Below, one piece after another: positions 26,422-35,065 of a DNA stretch of 64,000 nucleotides. Below the pieces are notes generated by a model. It did no database searches. It saw only the letters and a program-made list of their open reading frames with translations, and was not told the DNA's origin. Made by a program: the position numbers and the translations under genes. The DNA is taken from contig NZ_JAQQWS010000006.1 of the NCBI RefSeq assembly GCF_028610675.1, positions 172,961 to 236,960 of the forward strand, read 5' to 3'. Origin of the DNA: Alkalihalobacillus pseudalcaliphilus. GTDB taxonomy: Bacteria; Bacillota; Bacilli; Bacillales; Bacillaceae_D. Each line of letters starts with the position of its first letter. The stretch's first letter is position 1.

Positions 26422-26598
26422 ATGTTACAATATTCAAAAATATATGAATGCGAGGTTTTTCCCATCAATAAAGTCGATGTTACGCTGTATGATTTTGCTT
26501 GGCCTAACCTATTTGGGGATATTGCAGCCATCACCTTCATTTTCCTTTGTCTGTTTCTCCTTTTCAAAGGATTACGAAGCATTAGAAATAGTATTTAG
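26422..26598 (+). CDS. Possible very small membrane protein
   Basis: A 58-codon frame reads MLQYSKIYECEV and ends in one hydrophobic helix (IAAITFIFLCLFLLFKGLR). No clear ribosome site precedes the ATG; a GCGAGG occurs further inside, before an ATC codon. The amphipathic end and basic tail look protein-like, but the call is weak. Confidence 0.3.
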   Translation: MLQYSKIYECEVFPINKVDVTLYDFAWPNLFGDIAAITFIFLCLFLLFKGLRSIRNSI

Positions 26599-26642
26599 AT
26601 AGCCGTTCTAAAACGGTTCACTTTAAATAACGTACTGCTCAT

Positions 26643-26683
26643 AAAAAAAAGATGAAAAGGTAAAATCCCCTTTCATCCATTTT
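26643..26683 (-). terminator. Terminator of the two-gene unit 27607-26695
   Basis: On the minus strand GATGAAAGGG and CCTTTTCATC pair, followed by TTTTTTTT. Confidence 0.8.
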
Positions 26684-26694
26684 TATCATACATG

Positions 26695-27237
26695 TTAGAA
26701 GATGATATCCATTAACTGATCCATCGACATACCACTTTCAACTTCAAAAGAGCCTGGTCTTAAATCATTTTCAAGACCGCGATCTTCAACCTCTTCAAAG
26801 AAATCTCGGGCGCGGTCAATAATATTTGCTCCCTCTAAAGCACGACCAACATCAATACTCGTCATACCAGGTGAAACCGTTAACACCGTGCGATAAACAA
26901 CTTGGTCATCATCATCACTACCGTCAGCATCCTCGTCCTCATCTGCCTCTGACTCTGCTTGAGCTTCTTCTAGCTGAGCCGCAAAATCAGCACTAACCCT
27001 TTCAGTCACTGCTAATTCAAGGTCTTCGAGCTGGGTTTGCCATTCCGCTTCCGTTTGAACAACAAAACCTGACTCTTGCAATTCAACAATTAATTCTTCT
27101 TCTGTTAAGTCATCAACATCTGAGCTTGCCTCTGCCCCCGCAGATTGATTACTTCCTGTTACATAATAAGCAATTCCACATACACCAACAGTGACAATCA
27201 TACCGGCAGCAAAACTTTGTAATCCTTTATGCGCCAT
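26695..27237 (-). CDS. Membrane-anchored protein with an MltG-like LysM module
   Basis: This 180-aa protein has one N-terminal transmembrane helix (about 8-27), then a long acidic region (about 35-115, including ESEADEDEDADGSDDDDQ) and a C-terminal domain (about 118-180). That domain reads VSPGMTSIDVGRALEGANII, then DLRPGSFEVESGMSMDQLMD. It resembles the LysM-like domain that precedes the catalytic part of MltG/YceG endolytic transglycosylases, but the catalytic domain is absent. It could localise to nascent peptidoglycan. It overlaps the upstream gene by 11 bp. The functional link is inference. Confidence 0.6.
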   Translation of the reverse strand: MAHKGLQSFAAGMIVTVGVCGIAYYVTGSNQSAGAEASSDVDDLTEEELIVELQESGFVVQTEAEWQTQLEDLELAVTERVSADFAAQLEEAQAESEADEDEDADGSDDDDQVVYRTVLTVSPGMTSIDVGRALEGANIIDRARDFFEEVEDRGLENDLRPGSFEVESGMSMDQLMDIIF

Positions 27238-27607
27238 TGACTACTTTTCCCCCTTCATGAACTTGTCTGATATAAGGGTTTAATTTTTTCTCCACTTCAT
27301 CAACAGGCAATCTTTTCTCTTTTGCAATGCCCTCTAATGAATAGCCTCGCTTATATAAATCAAGCAACTCTCTTTTTAATTTTCTCTCTCGATCATTCCC
27401 TAATTGAATCCCAGCGTCCTTGGCAACAATTTCTAAATCTAGTTCTAAACTACGAATCTCTTTTTGTACATCTTGTACTTCCTGTAGAAAGGAAATCTTT
27501 AAATCTTCCATTCTTTCTTCTTCTTGGCTACTATTTCCACTGGCACGCATTGAAAACACTAATAATCCAATGGCAATGACTAACAATACAATAATCGTAA
27601 CGAGCAA
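27227..27607 (-). CDS. Single-pass membrane protein with coiled coil and HTH-like tail
   Basis: This 126-aa protein has an N-terminal helix (LVTIIVLLVIAIGLLVF), a charged coiled coil (about 25-75) and a C-terminal segment KRELLDLYKRGYSLEGIAKE with RLPVDEVEKKL, which looks like a small helix-turn-helix. The layout resembles the SwrB/DUF6115 type of Bacillus membrane proteins, but the identity is not certain. It starts at TTG with AAGGAGG upstream and is translationally coupled to the MltG-module gene. Confidence 0.6.
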   Translation of the reverse strand: MLVTIIVLLVIAIGLLVFSMRASGNSSQEEERMEDLKISFLQEVQDVQKEIRSLELDLEIVAKDAGIQLGNDRERKLKRELLDLYKRGYSLEGIAKEKRLPVDEVEKKLNPYIRQVHEGGKVVNGA

Positions 27608-27837
27608 AGCTAGACCCTCCTTATTTGCATAAAAATTAACATATTCTCTACTCTACTTATGTAGCAATACTTCAACTACTAACCGTAAAAAGATTGCCTA
27701 ACCTTCTTTATTATACATGGAAAACTGCGTGATTTCGATTAGAATCGCGAAAATCCCACAATATTCATGTCCACTCTACAAATCCACAAAAAATTCCAAT
27801 TTTTTCTCTCTCTTTTAGCCTAAAGAATTATTAGGAA

Positions 27838-27884
27838 AAAAGAAAAAGCACCAATCACCAACCATGGTCATTAGCGCTTTTTTC
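27838..27884 (-). terminator. Terminator of htpG
   Basis: On the minus strand AAAAAGCGCTAATGACC and GGTGATTGGTGCTTTTT pair imperfectly and run into a T-rich stretch (TCTTTTTTC). Confidence 0.65.
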
Positions 27885-27892
27885 CTAAATCA

Positions 27893-29770
27893 TTACACCA
27901 TTACTTTACACATGTCATTCGTAAATTGAACGGGATCTTGTAATGGTAAACCTTCAATTAATAATGCTTGGTTATATAGGAGATTCGTGTATAAACCTAA
28001 CTTCTCTTTATCACTTGCATAAGAGCTAGCTAACGCTTTAAAAACTTCGTGCTCTGTGTTAATCTCTAGAACTTTCTCGGCTTTTACATTTTGGTTATCT
28101 GGCATCGCCTTAAGGATTTTCTCCATTTCGATGGTCACTTCACCTTCAGTCGCAAAACATACAGGGTGCGTACGTAATCGTTTAGATGCTCGAACATCCT
28201 TCACTTTGCCTTCAAGCACTTTTTTCATTTCTGCAAAAAGGTCTTGATGCTCTTCATTTTTCTTACTCTCTTCTTCTTTTGACTGTTCAGAATCAAGCCC
28301 TAAATCACCACTTGAAACCGACTTAAATTCTTTCTCTTGGTAATTCATCAGCATCTTAATCGCAAACTCATCTACATCATCAGTAAAGTATAAAATTTCA
28401 AAGCCTTTATCTGAAACGAGCTCTGTTTGCGGCATTTTATCAATACGATCAATGGAGTCACCAGACGCATAATAAATATATGTTTGTTCCTCTGGCATTC
28501 TTTCGACATACTCAGCAAGCGTTACTAATTTCTTCTCTTTTGAAGAATAGAACATGACTAAATCTTTTAAATCGTCTTTGTTAGCACCGTAATCATTATA
28601 CATTCCAAACTTTAATTGACGACCGAAAGCTTCATAAAATTTTTCATATTTTTCTCTTTCGTTCTTCAGTAAACCTTGAAGCTGACTTTTGATTTTGTTC
28701 TTTATATTTTTAGCAATCATCTTTAACTGACGATCGTGCTGTAAGATTTCACGGGAAATATTTAGGGATAGATCCTCTGAATCCACCATTCCTTTAACAA
28801 AACTAAAATAGTCTGGCAGTAAATCCGCACACTTATTCATAATCAGTACACCATTTGAGTATAACTCTAGTCCCTTTTCATACTCTTTCGTATAATAATC
28901 GAAAGGCATCGATTCAGGGATAAATAAAATGGATTGATAACGAATCGCACCGTCTACACTAATATGTAAATGTGACAATGGTTTATCGAAACCATAATGC
29001 TTTTCTTGATAGAAGTTTTCATAGTCCTCGTCTTGAAGTTCGCTTTTATTCTTACGCCAAATAGGAACAAGACTATTAATCGTTTTCTCTTCTGAAAACT
29101 CTTCCCATTCGTCCTCTGTTCCTTCTTTTAGATTACGATTGGTTACGTCCATTTTAATTGGGTAACGAATGAAGTCCGAATACTTCTTCACGATCGCTTG
29201 AATACGATACTCCTCTAAGTATTCATCATAGCTTTCTTCTTCTGTATTCTCTTTTATTTTTAACTCAATGGTAGTTCCCACAGAATCTTTGGACACTAAT
29301 TCAATGGTATACCCATCAAGTCCATCCGACTTCCAAACATAGGCATCTTCAGAATCCAAAGCTCGACTTGTCACGGTTACATCTTCAGCAACCATAAAGG
29401 CCGAGTAGAAACCAACACCAAATTGACCAATGATGTCATGACCATCTTTTAATTCATTTTCTGACTTAAATGCTAAAGAACCACTTTTAGCAATTGTCCC
29501 TAAATTCTCCTCTAACTCCTCTTTGGTCATCCCAATTCCTGTATCGGTAATCGTAAGAAGTCGTTCATCTTTATTCATATCAATTTTAATAAAATAATCT
29601 TCACTATTAAATGTAATGTTGTCGTCTGTTAATGCTCGATAATAGATCTTATCAATTGCATCACTTGAGTTGGAAATAAGCTCTCTTAAAAAGATCTCCT
29701 TTTGTGTATAGATCGAATTAATCATCATTTCGAGCAATCGTTTTGATTCAGCTTTAAATTCCTTCTTCAA
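27893..29770 (-). CDS. htpG: Molecular chaperone HtpG (Hsp90)
   Basis: This is the 625-aa bacterial Hsp90, a cytosolic ATP-dependent dimeric chaperone. The GHKL ATPase domain (about 1-210) shows LRELISNSSDAIDK, TDTGIGMTKEEL and IGQFGVGFYSAFMV. The middle domain has SLNISREILQ, with the catalytic Arg. The C-terminal dimerisation region closes the protein. The length is normal for bacilli. It starts at TTG with AAAGGGG upstream. A perfect CIRCE lies between the promoter and the start, which implies HrcA control. Confidence 0.97.
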   Translation of the reverse strand: MKKEFKAESKRLLEMMINSIYTQKEIFLRELISNSSDAIDKIYYRALTDDNITFNSEDYFIKIDMNKDERLLTITDTGIGMTKEELEENLGTIAKSGSLAFKSENELKDGHDIIGQFGVGFYSAFMVAEDVTVTSRALDSEDAYVWKSDGLDGYTIELVSKDSVGTTIELKIKENTEEESYDEYLEEYRIQAIVKKYSDFIRYPIKMDVTNRNLKEGTEDEWEEFSEEKTINSLVPIWRKNKSELQDEDYENFYQEKHYGFDKPLSHLHISVDGAIRYQSILFIPESMPFDYYTKEYEKGLELYSNGVLIMNKCADLLPDYFSFVKGMVDSEDLSLNISREILQHDRQLKMIAKNIKNKIKSQLQGLLKNEREKYEKFYEAFGRQLKFGMYNDYGANKDDLKDLVMFYSSKEKKLVTLAEYVERMPEEQTYIYYASGDSIDRIDKMPQTELVSDKGFEILYFTDDVDEFAIKMLMNYQEKEFKSVSSGDLGLDSEQSKEEESKKNEEHQDLFAEMKKVLEGKVKDVRASKRLRTHPVCFATEGEVTIEMEKILKAMPDNQNVKAEKVLEINTEHEVFKALASSYASDKEKLGLYTNLLYNQALLIEGLPLQDPVQFTNDMCKVMV

Positions 29771-29795
29771 TGATAAACGCCCCTTTCAAATCTAA

Positions 29796-29822
29796 TTAGC
29801 ACTCTCATTATCTGAGTGCTAA
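29796..29822. promoter_or_regulatory. CIRCE operator (HrcA binding site)
   Basis: TTAGCACTC, nine nt, GAGTGCTAA is an exact match to the CIRCE consensus. It lies 26 nt upstream of the htpG start and just downstream of the predicted -10, the usual position for HrcA repression. Confidence 0.93.
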
Positions 29823-29832
29823 ATCTATCATT

Positions 29833-29862
29833 TTTTTACCATAAAAGAAGGGGACATGTCAA
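29833..29862 (-). promoter_or_regulatory. Sigma-A promoter of htpG
   Basis: On the minus strand TTGACA (29862-29857), an 18-nt spacer and TAAAAA (29838-29833) lie just upstream of the CIRCE. Confidence 0.6.
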
Positions 29863-29874
29863 TGAATTACCGAT

Positions 29875-29935
29875 AAAAAAAAGCTTCTTTATAAAATCAG
29901 ACAGGTGATATGTCCGTTCTGTAAAGAAGCTTTTT
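29875..29935 (-). terminator. Terminator of the rhamnose operon
   Basis: A 14-bp stem AAAAAGCTTCTTTA / TAAAGAAGCTTTTT flanks an inner loop region, followed on the minus strand by TTT. It closes the operon after rhaS and insulates htpG's promoter. Confidence 0.8.
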
Positions 29936-29951
29936 ATCATTCTTGTATAAT

Positions 29952-31004
29952 TTAATAAACTTCCTTCCACTCATCAATATTATCAGCATCAAAACGGTAA
30001 GGATCACCTAACAAAATTTGAGTACCTTCACCATCTTCAACGATTTCCAAATTTCCTAAATCTCCAGCATCAAAGCTATCGCCCACTTCACCTGTTATTT
30101 CGCCTTCAACTAGAGCTTTAGCGGTTAATCCAGCTGCATAACCGACATCAATCGGATTCCAAAGAAACATCGCTGGTGACACTCCGTTTTGGATATATGT
30201 GGCCATTTCACTTGGTAAGCCTAAACCGGTTAACGCAATCTCACCACTTAGACCTCTATCAGATAAAACTTTACCTGCTGCTGCAATCCCAACAGTCGTT
30301 GGCGAAACAATACCTTTTAAATTCGGGAATTGTAATAACAAGGCTTCCGTTTCTGAAGTACTCTTATCTCTTAAGTCATCACCATAAACTACACTAACTA
30401 GGTCAATGTTCGAATATTGCTCTTCTTCTAAAGTCTCTTGCATATATTCAATCCAAATATTCTGATTGGCTGCTTGTGACGTTGCACTTAAAATCGCAAA
30501 CTCTCCTTCATTGTCCATCATTTCAGCAATCGCATCTACAAGTGTACGACCAATACTTTCAGGGTTTGCTTGATTGACATGAACCATTCGACTGTTAGCG
30601 TTTACAGCAGAATCCATAGATAAAACCTTAATCCCCGCATCCATCGCTTTTTTCAATACTGGTTCCAAAGCGTCTTCATCATTCCCAGCAATCGTAATCG
30701 AATCTACTTGCTGTGTAATTAACTGTTCAATGATTTGGATTTGCCCTTCTGCAGTTGGCTGATCTGGCGAACGCAAAATTACTTCATGCCCTTCAATATT
30801 TAATGCACTTTCAAAGCCCTCCATCATTTTTTCTCCGTAAGGGTTACCAGTATTCTTAAAGATCATGGCATGTGTCTTTGTTCCATCACCATTATCTCCA
30901 GAACCTTCTCCTCCATTAGACTGGCCTGTCTCATCTGAACCACAAGCTGCTAATAATGTTAGTGCTAAACCCACAGTGACAAGTGACTTAAGTAATTTTT
31001 TCAT
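29952..31004 (-). CDS. rhaS: Rhamnose ABC transporter substrate-binding lipoprotein
   Basis: This 350-aa extracellular sugar-binding protein is anchored as a lipoprotein. The signal peptide KKLLKSLVTVGLALTLLAAC ends in a lipobox cysteine, followed by a Gly/Asp/Ser-rich spacer. The periplasmic-binding fold of the RbsB type follows, with MIFKNTGNPYGEKMMEGFE near the start. It is the last gene of the rhamnose operon, next to two permeases and the ATPase RhaT. A small stem-loop lies in front of it. By context the ligand is L-rhamnose. Confidence 0.92.
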   Translation of the reverse strand: MKKLLKSLVTVGLALTLLAACGSDETGQSNGGEGSGDNGDGTKTHAMIFKNTGNPYGEKMMEGFESALNIEGHEVILRSPDQPTAEGQIQIIEQLITQQVDSITIAGNDEDALEPVLKKAMDAGIKVLSMDSAVNANSRMVHVNQANPESIGRTLVDAIAEMMDNEGEFAILSATSQAANQNIWIEYMQETLEEEQYSNIDLVSVVYGDDLRDKSTSETEALLLQFPNLKGIVSPTTVGIAAAGKVLSDRGLSGEIALTGLGLPSEMATYIQNGVSPAMFLWNPIDVGYAAGLTAKALVEGEITGEVGDSFDAGDLGNLEIVEDGEGTQILLGDPYRFDADNIDEWKEVY

Positions 31005-31037
31005 GCTTTTACTCCCCTTTATCTTTTATTTGAACAG

Positions 31038-31059
31038 AGGCATCCATGATAGAATGCCT
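31038..31059 (-). promoter_or_regulatory. Stem-loop in the rhaQ-rhaS gap
   Basis: AGGCAT and ATGCCT form a 6-bp stem with a 10-nt loop upstream of the rhaS ribosome site. There is no T-run, so it is more likely an mRNA processing or stabilising element than a terminator. Confidence 0.45.
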
Positions 31060-31066
31060 ATGTAGT

Positions 31067-32116
31067 TCATTCCTTTACTTGTTGAGACTCTTTATTCTTC
31101 TTAAAACGGTTAGCCAGTTGATATAGGTTTGTTTTTGGTATCGCAACAGCAATAATTAACAACGCACCAATAATAATTAACATCGTTTGTGAGGAGATAT
31201 TGATAAGGCCTAGCCCGTATTGCAAATAGCCAATAATAAATACCGCAATAATTGCCCCAATCATTCGACCCTTTCCTCCTGCTGTACTTATCCCACCTAA
31301 TGCAACCATCGTAATTACATCTAATTCATACATCATCGCTACATTGGGTCTCGTGCTCCCCATCCTTGATGCAAGAAATATCGCCGTTACAGCCGCCATT
31401 AACCCTGCTAATGTGAAAACAATTACTTTTACTTTATCGACCTGAACACCTGAGAAACGGCTTGCTTTAGGGTTATTTCCAATCGCGTATACATGCCGTC
31501 CAAATGTGGTCTTATGCAATAACAATGTAAATAAAACAGCCAACACAATAAATGCAATTAAAATGAAAGGAACCCCACCAATATTTCCCCAGCCAAAAAA
31601 ACTAAACCATTCTGGAAAACTACCAGAAGCTTGATCCTCCAAGAATACATAAGCAATTCCACGATATAGAATCATTGTTCCTAATGTGACAATGACCGCT
31701 GATAATTCTTTAAACTTAACTATCAATAATCCATTTAAAAGACCACATAATCCGCCGACAATCAAACATATAACAATCGCCATTTCCATCGGCACACCTA
31801 AATTATTATAAAGCGTTGCCATGACTACAGATGATAAGGCAACTGTTGACCCTACAGATATATCAATATCTCTTAAAATCATAATCATGACCATCGGGAA
31901 AACGATAAAGGCCTTATCAAGAAATACACTCGTTGCGCTGATTAGCCCACTACCACTTAGAAAATAAGGTGATAGATTCGTATTAATAATAAGAACTAAT
32001 ATAAATACGAGGATTAGAACCCATTCCCACTGAAAGAAAAATCGTTTAAGTGAAAACTCTTGTTTATTTTTTAAAGTTCGACGTACATATTCGGTATGAT
32101 TAGTCATACTTTCCAC
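31067..32116 (-). CDS. rhaQ: Rhamnose ABC transporter permease
   Basis: This 349-aa polytopic protein of the BPD_transp_2 (ribose-type) permease family has about ten helices. Family signatures are MILRDIDISVGSTVALSSVV near the front and MVALGGISTAGGKGRMIGAI near the end. It forms the membrane channel with the neighbouring permease. It starts at ATG two nt after the stop of rhaP, so the pair is tightly coupled. Confidence 0.9.
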   Translation of the reverse strand: MESMTNHTEYVRRTLKNKQEFSLKRFFFQWEWVLILVFILVLIINTNLSPYFLSGSGLISATSVFLDKAFIVFPMVMIMILRDIDISVGSTVALSSVVMATLYNNLGVPMEMAIVICLIVGGLCGLLNGLLIVKFKELSAVIVTLGTMILYRGIAYVFLEDQASGSFPEWFSFFGWGNIGGVPFILIAFIVLAVLFTLLLHKTTFGRHVYAIGNNPKASRFSGVQVDKVKVIVFTLAGLMAAVTAIFLASRMGSTRPNVAMMYELDVITMVALGGISTAGGKGRMIGAIIAVFIIGYLQYGLGLINISSQTMLIIIGALLIIAVAIPKTNLYQLANRFKKNKESQQVKE

Positions 32117-32118
32117 CT

Positions 32119-33162
32119 TTAAATCCTCCTCTTCAGTAGGTTATTTCGTTCGACACCACGCTTGACCAGAGCGTTTATCAATACAGCTCCAATAATAATA
32201 GAGCCTTGAATAGCCATTTGCCAAAAAGGTGACACTCCTATGAGTGGTAAGGCATTATTTAGAATCCCTAGTAAAGCAGCACCTAAAATGACGCCAAGTA
32301 CCTTACCAGAACCACCGGCTATACTAACACCACCGAGAATACATGCTGCAATAACTGTTAACTCATAACCAGATGCGGTATCACCTTGTGCTGATGCAAA
32401 TTTTGATACCCACAAAACACCTGATAAGCCTGCAAGGCCACCCATGATGGAATAAACGATAAATAAAATTTTTGTCTCGTTAATACCACTCACTTTAACT
32501 GATTCTGGATTACTCCCAACTGCATATATTTGTCTACCCGTCATCGTATGATTAATAAAGTAGTAACCGATTATATAAATGACAATGGCAATAAAGACGA
32601 GCGTATTGATACCTAAAATTGTACTTGTTGCGATACCAACAAAGCTTTCTGGCATTTGATAGGCGCTTACCCATTGGCCATCACTCACCGTATACGTTAG
32701 ACCACGATATATATTCATCATTGCTAATGTTGCAATAATTGGTAAAATACCTATCTTAGATACTAAAAAACCAATGACAAGCCCACAAGCTATTCCAATC
32801 GCAATTCCTAATAAGATTGCAAATAATGGATGCAATGTTGGATAGGCACTCACGGTTTGAGCGACAATCATTCCTGACAATGCTAAAGTTGCACCAATCG
32901 ATAAATCAATACCTCTTGTAATGAGAACGAGCATCATCCCTAACGCCAATAAACTAAGTATAGCCGTATTCGTAATTAAATCGGTTACATTTCCAACCGT
33001 TAAAAAACTTGGATTACGCATTTGAATAAAAATACATAACAAAATGATAAATACGAGTAACCCTAATTCTCGAAACTTTGAAATGCCAACTAGTATGGAT
33101 ACCTTCTTTTCATCGGTTACTTCCTGTGAATCTCCCATACTGATTTGTGCCAAATACCTCAC
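32119..33162 (-). CDS. rhaP: Rhamnose ABC transporter permease
   Basis: This 347-aa ribose-type permease has about ten helices. Motifs are MLVLITRGIDLSIGATLALS and ACILGGVSIAGGSGKVLGVI. The N-terminal 30 residues are hydrophilic. It lies 17 nt after rhaT and 2 nt before the second permease. Which of the two is called RhaP or RhaQ follows operon order and is tentative. Confidence 0.9.
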   Translation of the reverse strand: MRYLAQISMGDSQEVTDEKKVSILVGISKFRELGLLVFIILLCIFIQMRNPSFLTVGNVTDLITNTAILSLLALGMMLVLITRGIDLSIGATLALSGMIVAQTVSAYPTLHPLFAILLGIAIGIACGLVIGFLVSKIGILPIIATLAMMNIYRGLTYTVSDGQWVSAYQMPESFVGIATSTILGINTLVFIAIVIYIIGYYFINHTMTGRQIYAVGSNPESVKVSGINETKILFIVYSIMGGLAGLSGVLWVSKFASAQGDTASGYELTVIAACILGGVSIAGGSGKVLGVILGAALLGILNNALPLIGVSPFWQMAIQGSIIIGAVLINALVKRGVERNNLLKRRI

Positions 33163-33179
33163 CTCTTTTCTGCACGTTC

Positions 33180-34691
33180 TTAAACAGAGCTTTGTTTTTT
33201 CGTTTCTGTCATTGCCGCTTCTAAAATCAATTCTTGCGTAGCCTCTTCTTTTGTAACTATTTTCTTAATACGACCTGATTTCATGACAACAATCCGATCA
33301 CTCATACCAAGAACTTCAGGCATTTCCGAGGACACCATAATAATGCCATATCCTTGAGCTGCTAGATCATTGATAATTTCATAGATAGCTGATTTAGCCC
33401 CTACGTCTACACCTTTAGTTGGTTCATCTAAAATAATAATATCTAGCTCTTTTGTTAATAACTTAGCCACCGCAACCTTTTGCTGATTTCCACCTGATAA
33501 GGAACTAACTAAATCAAAAATACCATTGGCTTTTACATGGACTTTTTCTCCAAGCTCTTTCGCCAATTTATTTTCATTCTTTTCTCGAAGCCAGCCCTTT
33601 TTTGATAAACTACTTAATGCCGGTAATGTAATGTTTTTACCAATTCCCCATTGTAAAACCAGTCCCTGATCTTGACGGTCCTCCGGTAAATAACCGATGC
33701 CCAATTTCATCGCAACTCTCGGACTTTTAATCTTGACCTTTTTTCCTTTTAGAATCATTTGACCTTTTTCATAAGGAGTTAGTCCAAATAGTGCTTGGCA
33801 AACCTCTGTTCTTCCAGCACCTACTAATCCAGTTAATCCTAAAATTTCACCTTTGTGTAATGAAAAAGAAATATCAGCAAAATGGCCGACTTTACTTAAT
33901 CCGTTGACCTCTAAAATCTTCTCTCCAATTTGCCCCTTCTTCTCTGGGAATACTTGTGTGATTTCGCGTCCAACCATAGCCACAATTAAATGTTCATTAG
34001 ATATCTCATCTATTGCCCAGGAACCAATATATTTAGCATCACGTAAAACAGTTACTTGAGAAGCCAATCGATACATATCCTCAAAGCGATGAGAAATGAA
34101 AATAATAGATGCCCCTTGGTCTCGCAAACTTTCAGCAATCTTATATAACTCTTCACTTTCCCTTGACGTTAATGCTGCTGTCGGTTCATCCATAATGATT
34201 ATTTTGGCATTGGTTGAAATCGCTTTGGCAATTTCGACAATTTGTTGTTGGGCAACACTTAATGTTCCCATCTCCGTCTTAGGGTCAATCGTTGACCCTA
34301 ATGAGCGTAATATATCTTTTGCTTCTTTATGCATCTGTTTCCAAAGGAGCCTTCTTGTCCCTTTTTGTACCTTCTCATGCCCCATAAAGATATTTTCCGT
34401 TACAGTTAAATCTGGATAATTAGTCACATGCTGATATATAGCTGCAATACCTAAAGCTTGAGCTTCCTTTGGGTTTTTTAGTTCTACCTTTTTACCACGT
34501 ACGAACATATCACCTTTATTCGGTTGATGGACGCCTGTTATTACTTTAATAAACGTTGATTTCCCTGCTCCATTTTCACCCATTAACGCATGAATTTCAC
34601 CTGGTTTCAGTTGGAAATGAACATCATCCAGTGCTTTTACACCAGGAAACTCTTTAGTTATATTCCTAAGTTCTAACACATAATCAGACAT
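33180..34691 (-). CDS. rhaT: Rhamnose ABC transporter ATP-binding protein
   Basis: This 503-aa cytosolic protein has two ABC domains, as in RbsA and RhaT. The first (about 1-240) has Walker A GENGAGKST, signature LSVAQQQIVEIAKA and Walker B IIIMDEPTAAL. The second (about 250-495) has a degenerate Walker A (GLVGAGRTE) and an intact signature LSGGNQQKVAVAK. Unequal sites are normal in this family. It energises uptake of L-rhamnose with the two permeases and the binding protein encoded downstream. Confidence 0.93.
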   Translation of the reverse strand: MSDYVLELRNITKEFPGVKALDDVHFQLKPGEIHALMGENGAGKSTFIKVITGVHQPNKGDMFVRGKKVELKNPKEAQALGIAAIYQHVTNYPDLTVTENIFMGHEKVQKGTRRLLWKQMHKEAKDILRSLGSTIDPKTEMGTLSVAQQQIVEIAKAISTNAKIIIMDEPTAALTSRESEELYKIAESLRDQGASIIFISHRFEDMYRLASQVTVLRDAKYIGSWAIDEISNEHLIVAMVGREITQVFPEKKGQIGEKILEVNGLSKVGHFADISFSLHKGEILGLTGLVGAGRTEVCQALFGLTPYEKGQMILKGKKVKIKSPRVAMKLGIGYLPEDRQDQGLVLQWGIGKNITLPALSSLSKKGWLREKNENKLAKELGEKVHVKANGIFDLVSSLSGGNQQKVAVAKLLTKELDIIILDEPTKGVDVGAKSAIYEIINDLAAQGYGIIMVSSEMPEVLGMSDRIVVMKSGRIKKIVTKEEATQELILEAAMTETKKQSSV

Positions 34692-34714
34692 TCCCTCACT
34701 CCTTTGAACATAAC

Positions 34715-35029
34715 TTATTCCAAATAAAAGACCTCTGACATTTCTATAGAGACTGGACTTCTATCGGCATTTGTTTCCATCAACGGTTCCATATAAGTCC
34801 ACCATTTTTGGCAAATGTCTGTTTGAGCCACCTGTTCATAGAGCTGTTCATCTTTTACCCATAGATAAGCGAATAATTGGCCCGTCTCTTTTAGTAAAAA
34901 AATAGAATAGTGGCTTACACCATAATCTTTCAATGTCTGTTTCATTTCTGGCCATAATTCATGATGTCTTCTCTCGTACTCTTCATAAAATTCTTTATGA
35001 ACCTTCATCACAGATGCCAACCTTTTCAC
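34715..35029 (-). CDS. rhaM: L-rhamnose mutarotase
   Basis: This 104-aa small cytosolic enzyme interconverts the alpha and beta anomers of L-rhamnose. Family motifs are EYERRHHELWPEMKQTLKDY (with the catalytic His region), HYSIFLLKETGQLFAYLWVK and CQKWWTYMEPLME. The length is exactly that of RhaM. It lies between the aldolase/dehydrogenase and transporter genes. Confidence 0.95.
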   Translation of the reverse strand: MKRLASVMKVHKEFYEEYERRHHELWPEMKQTLKDYGVSHYSIFLLKETGQLFAYLWVKDEQLYEQVAQTDICQKWWTYMEPLMETNADRSPVSIEMSEVFYLE

Positions 35030-35065
35030 TGGTCATACTCCCTTCACTTAGATTGTCCCACCGTC

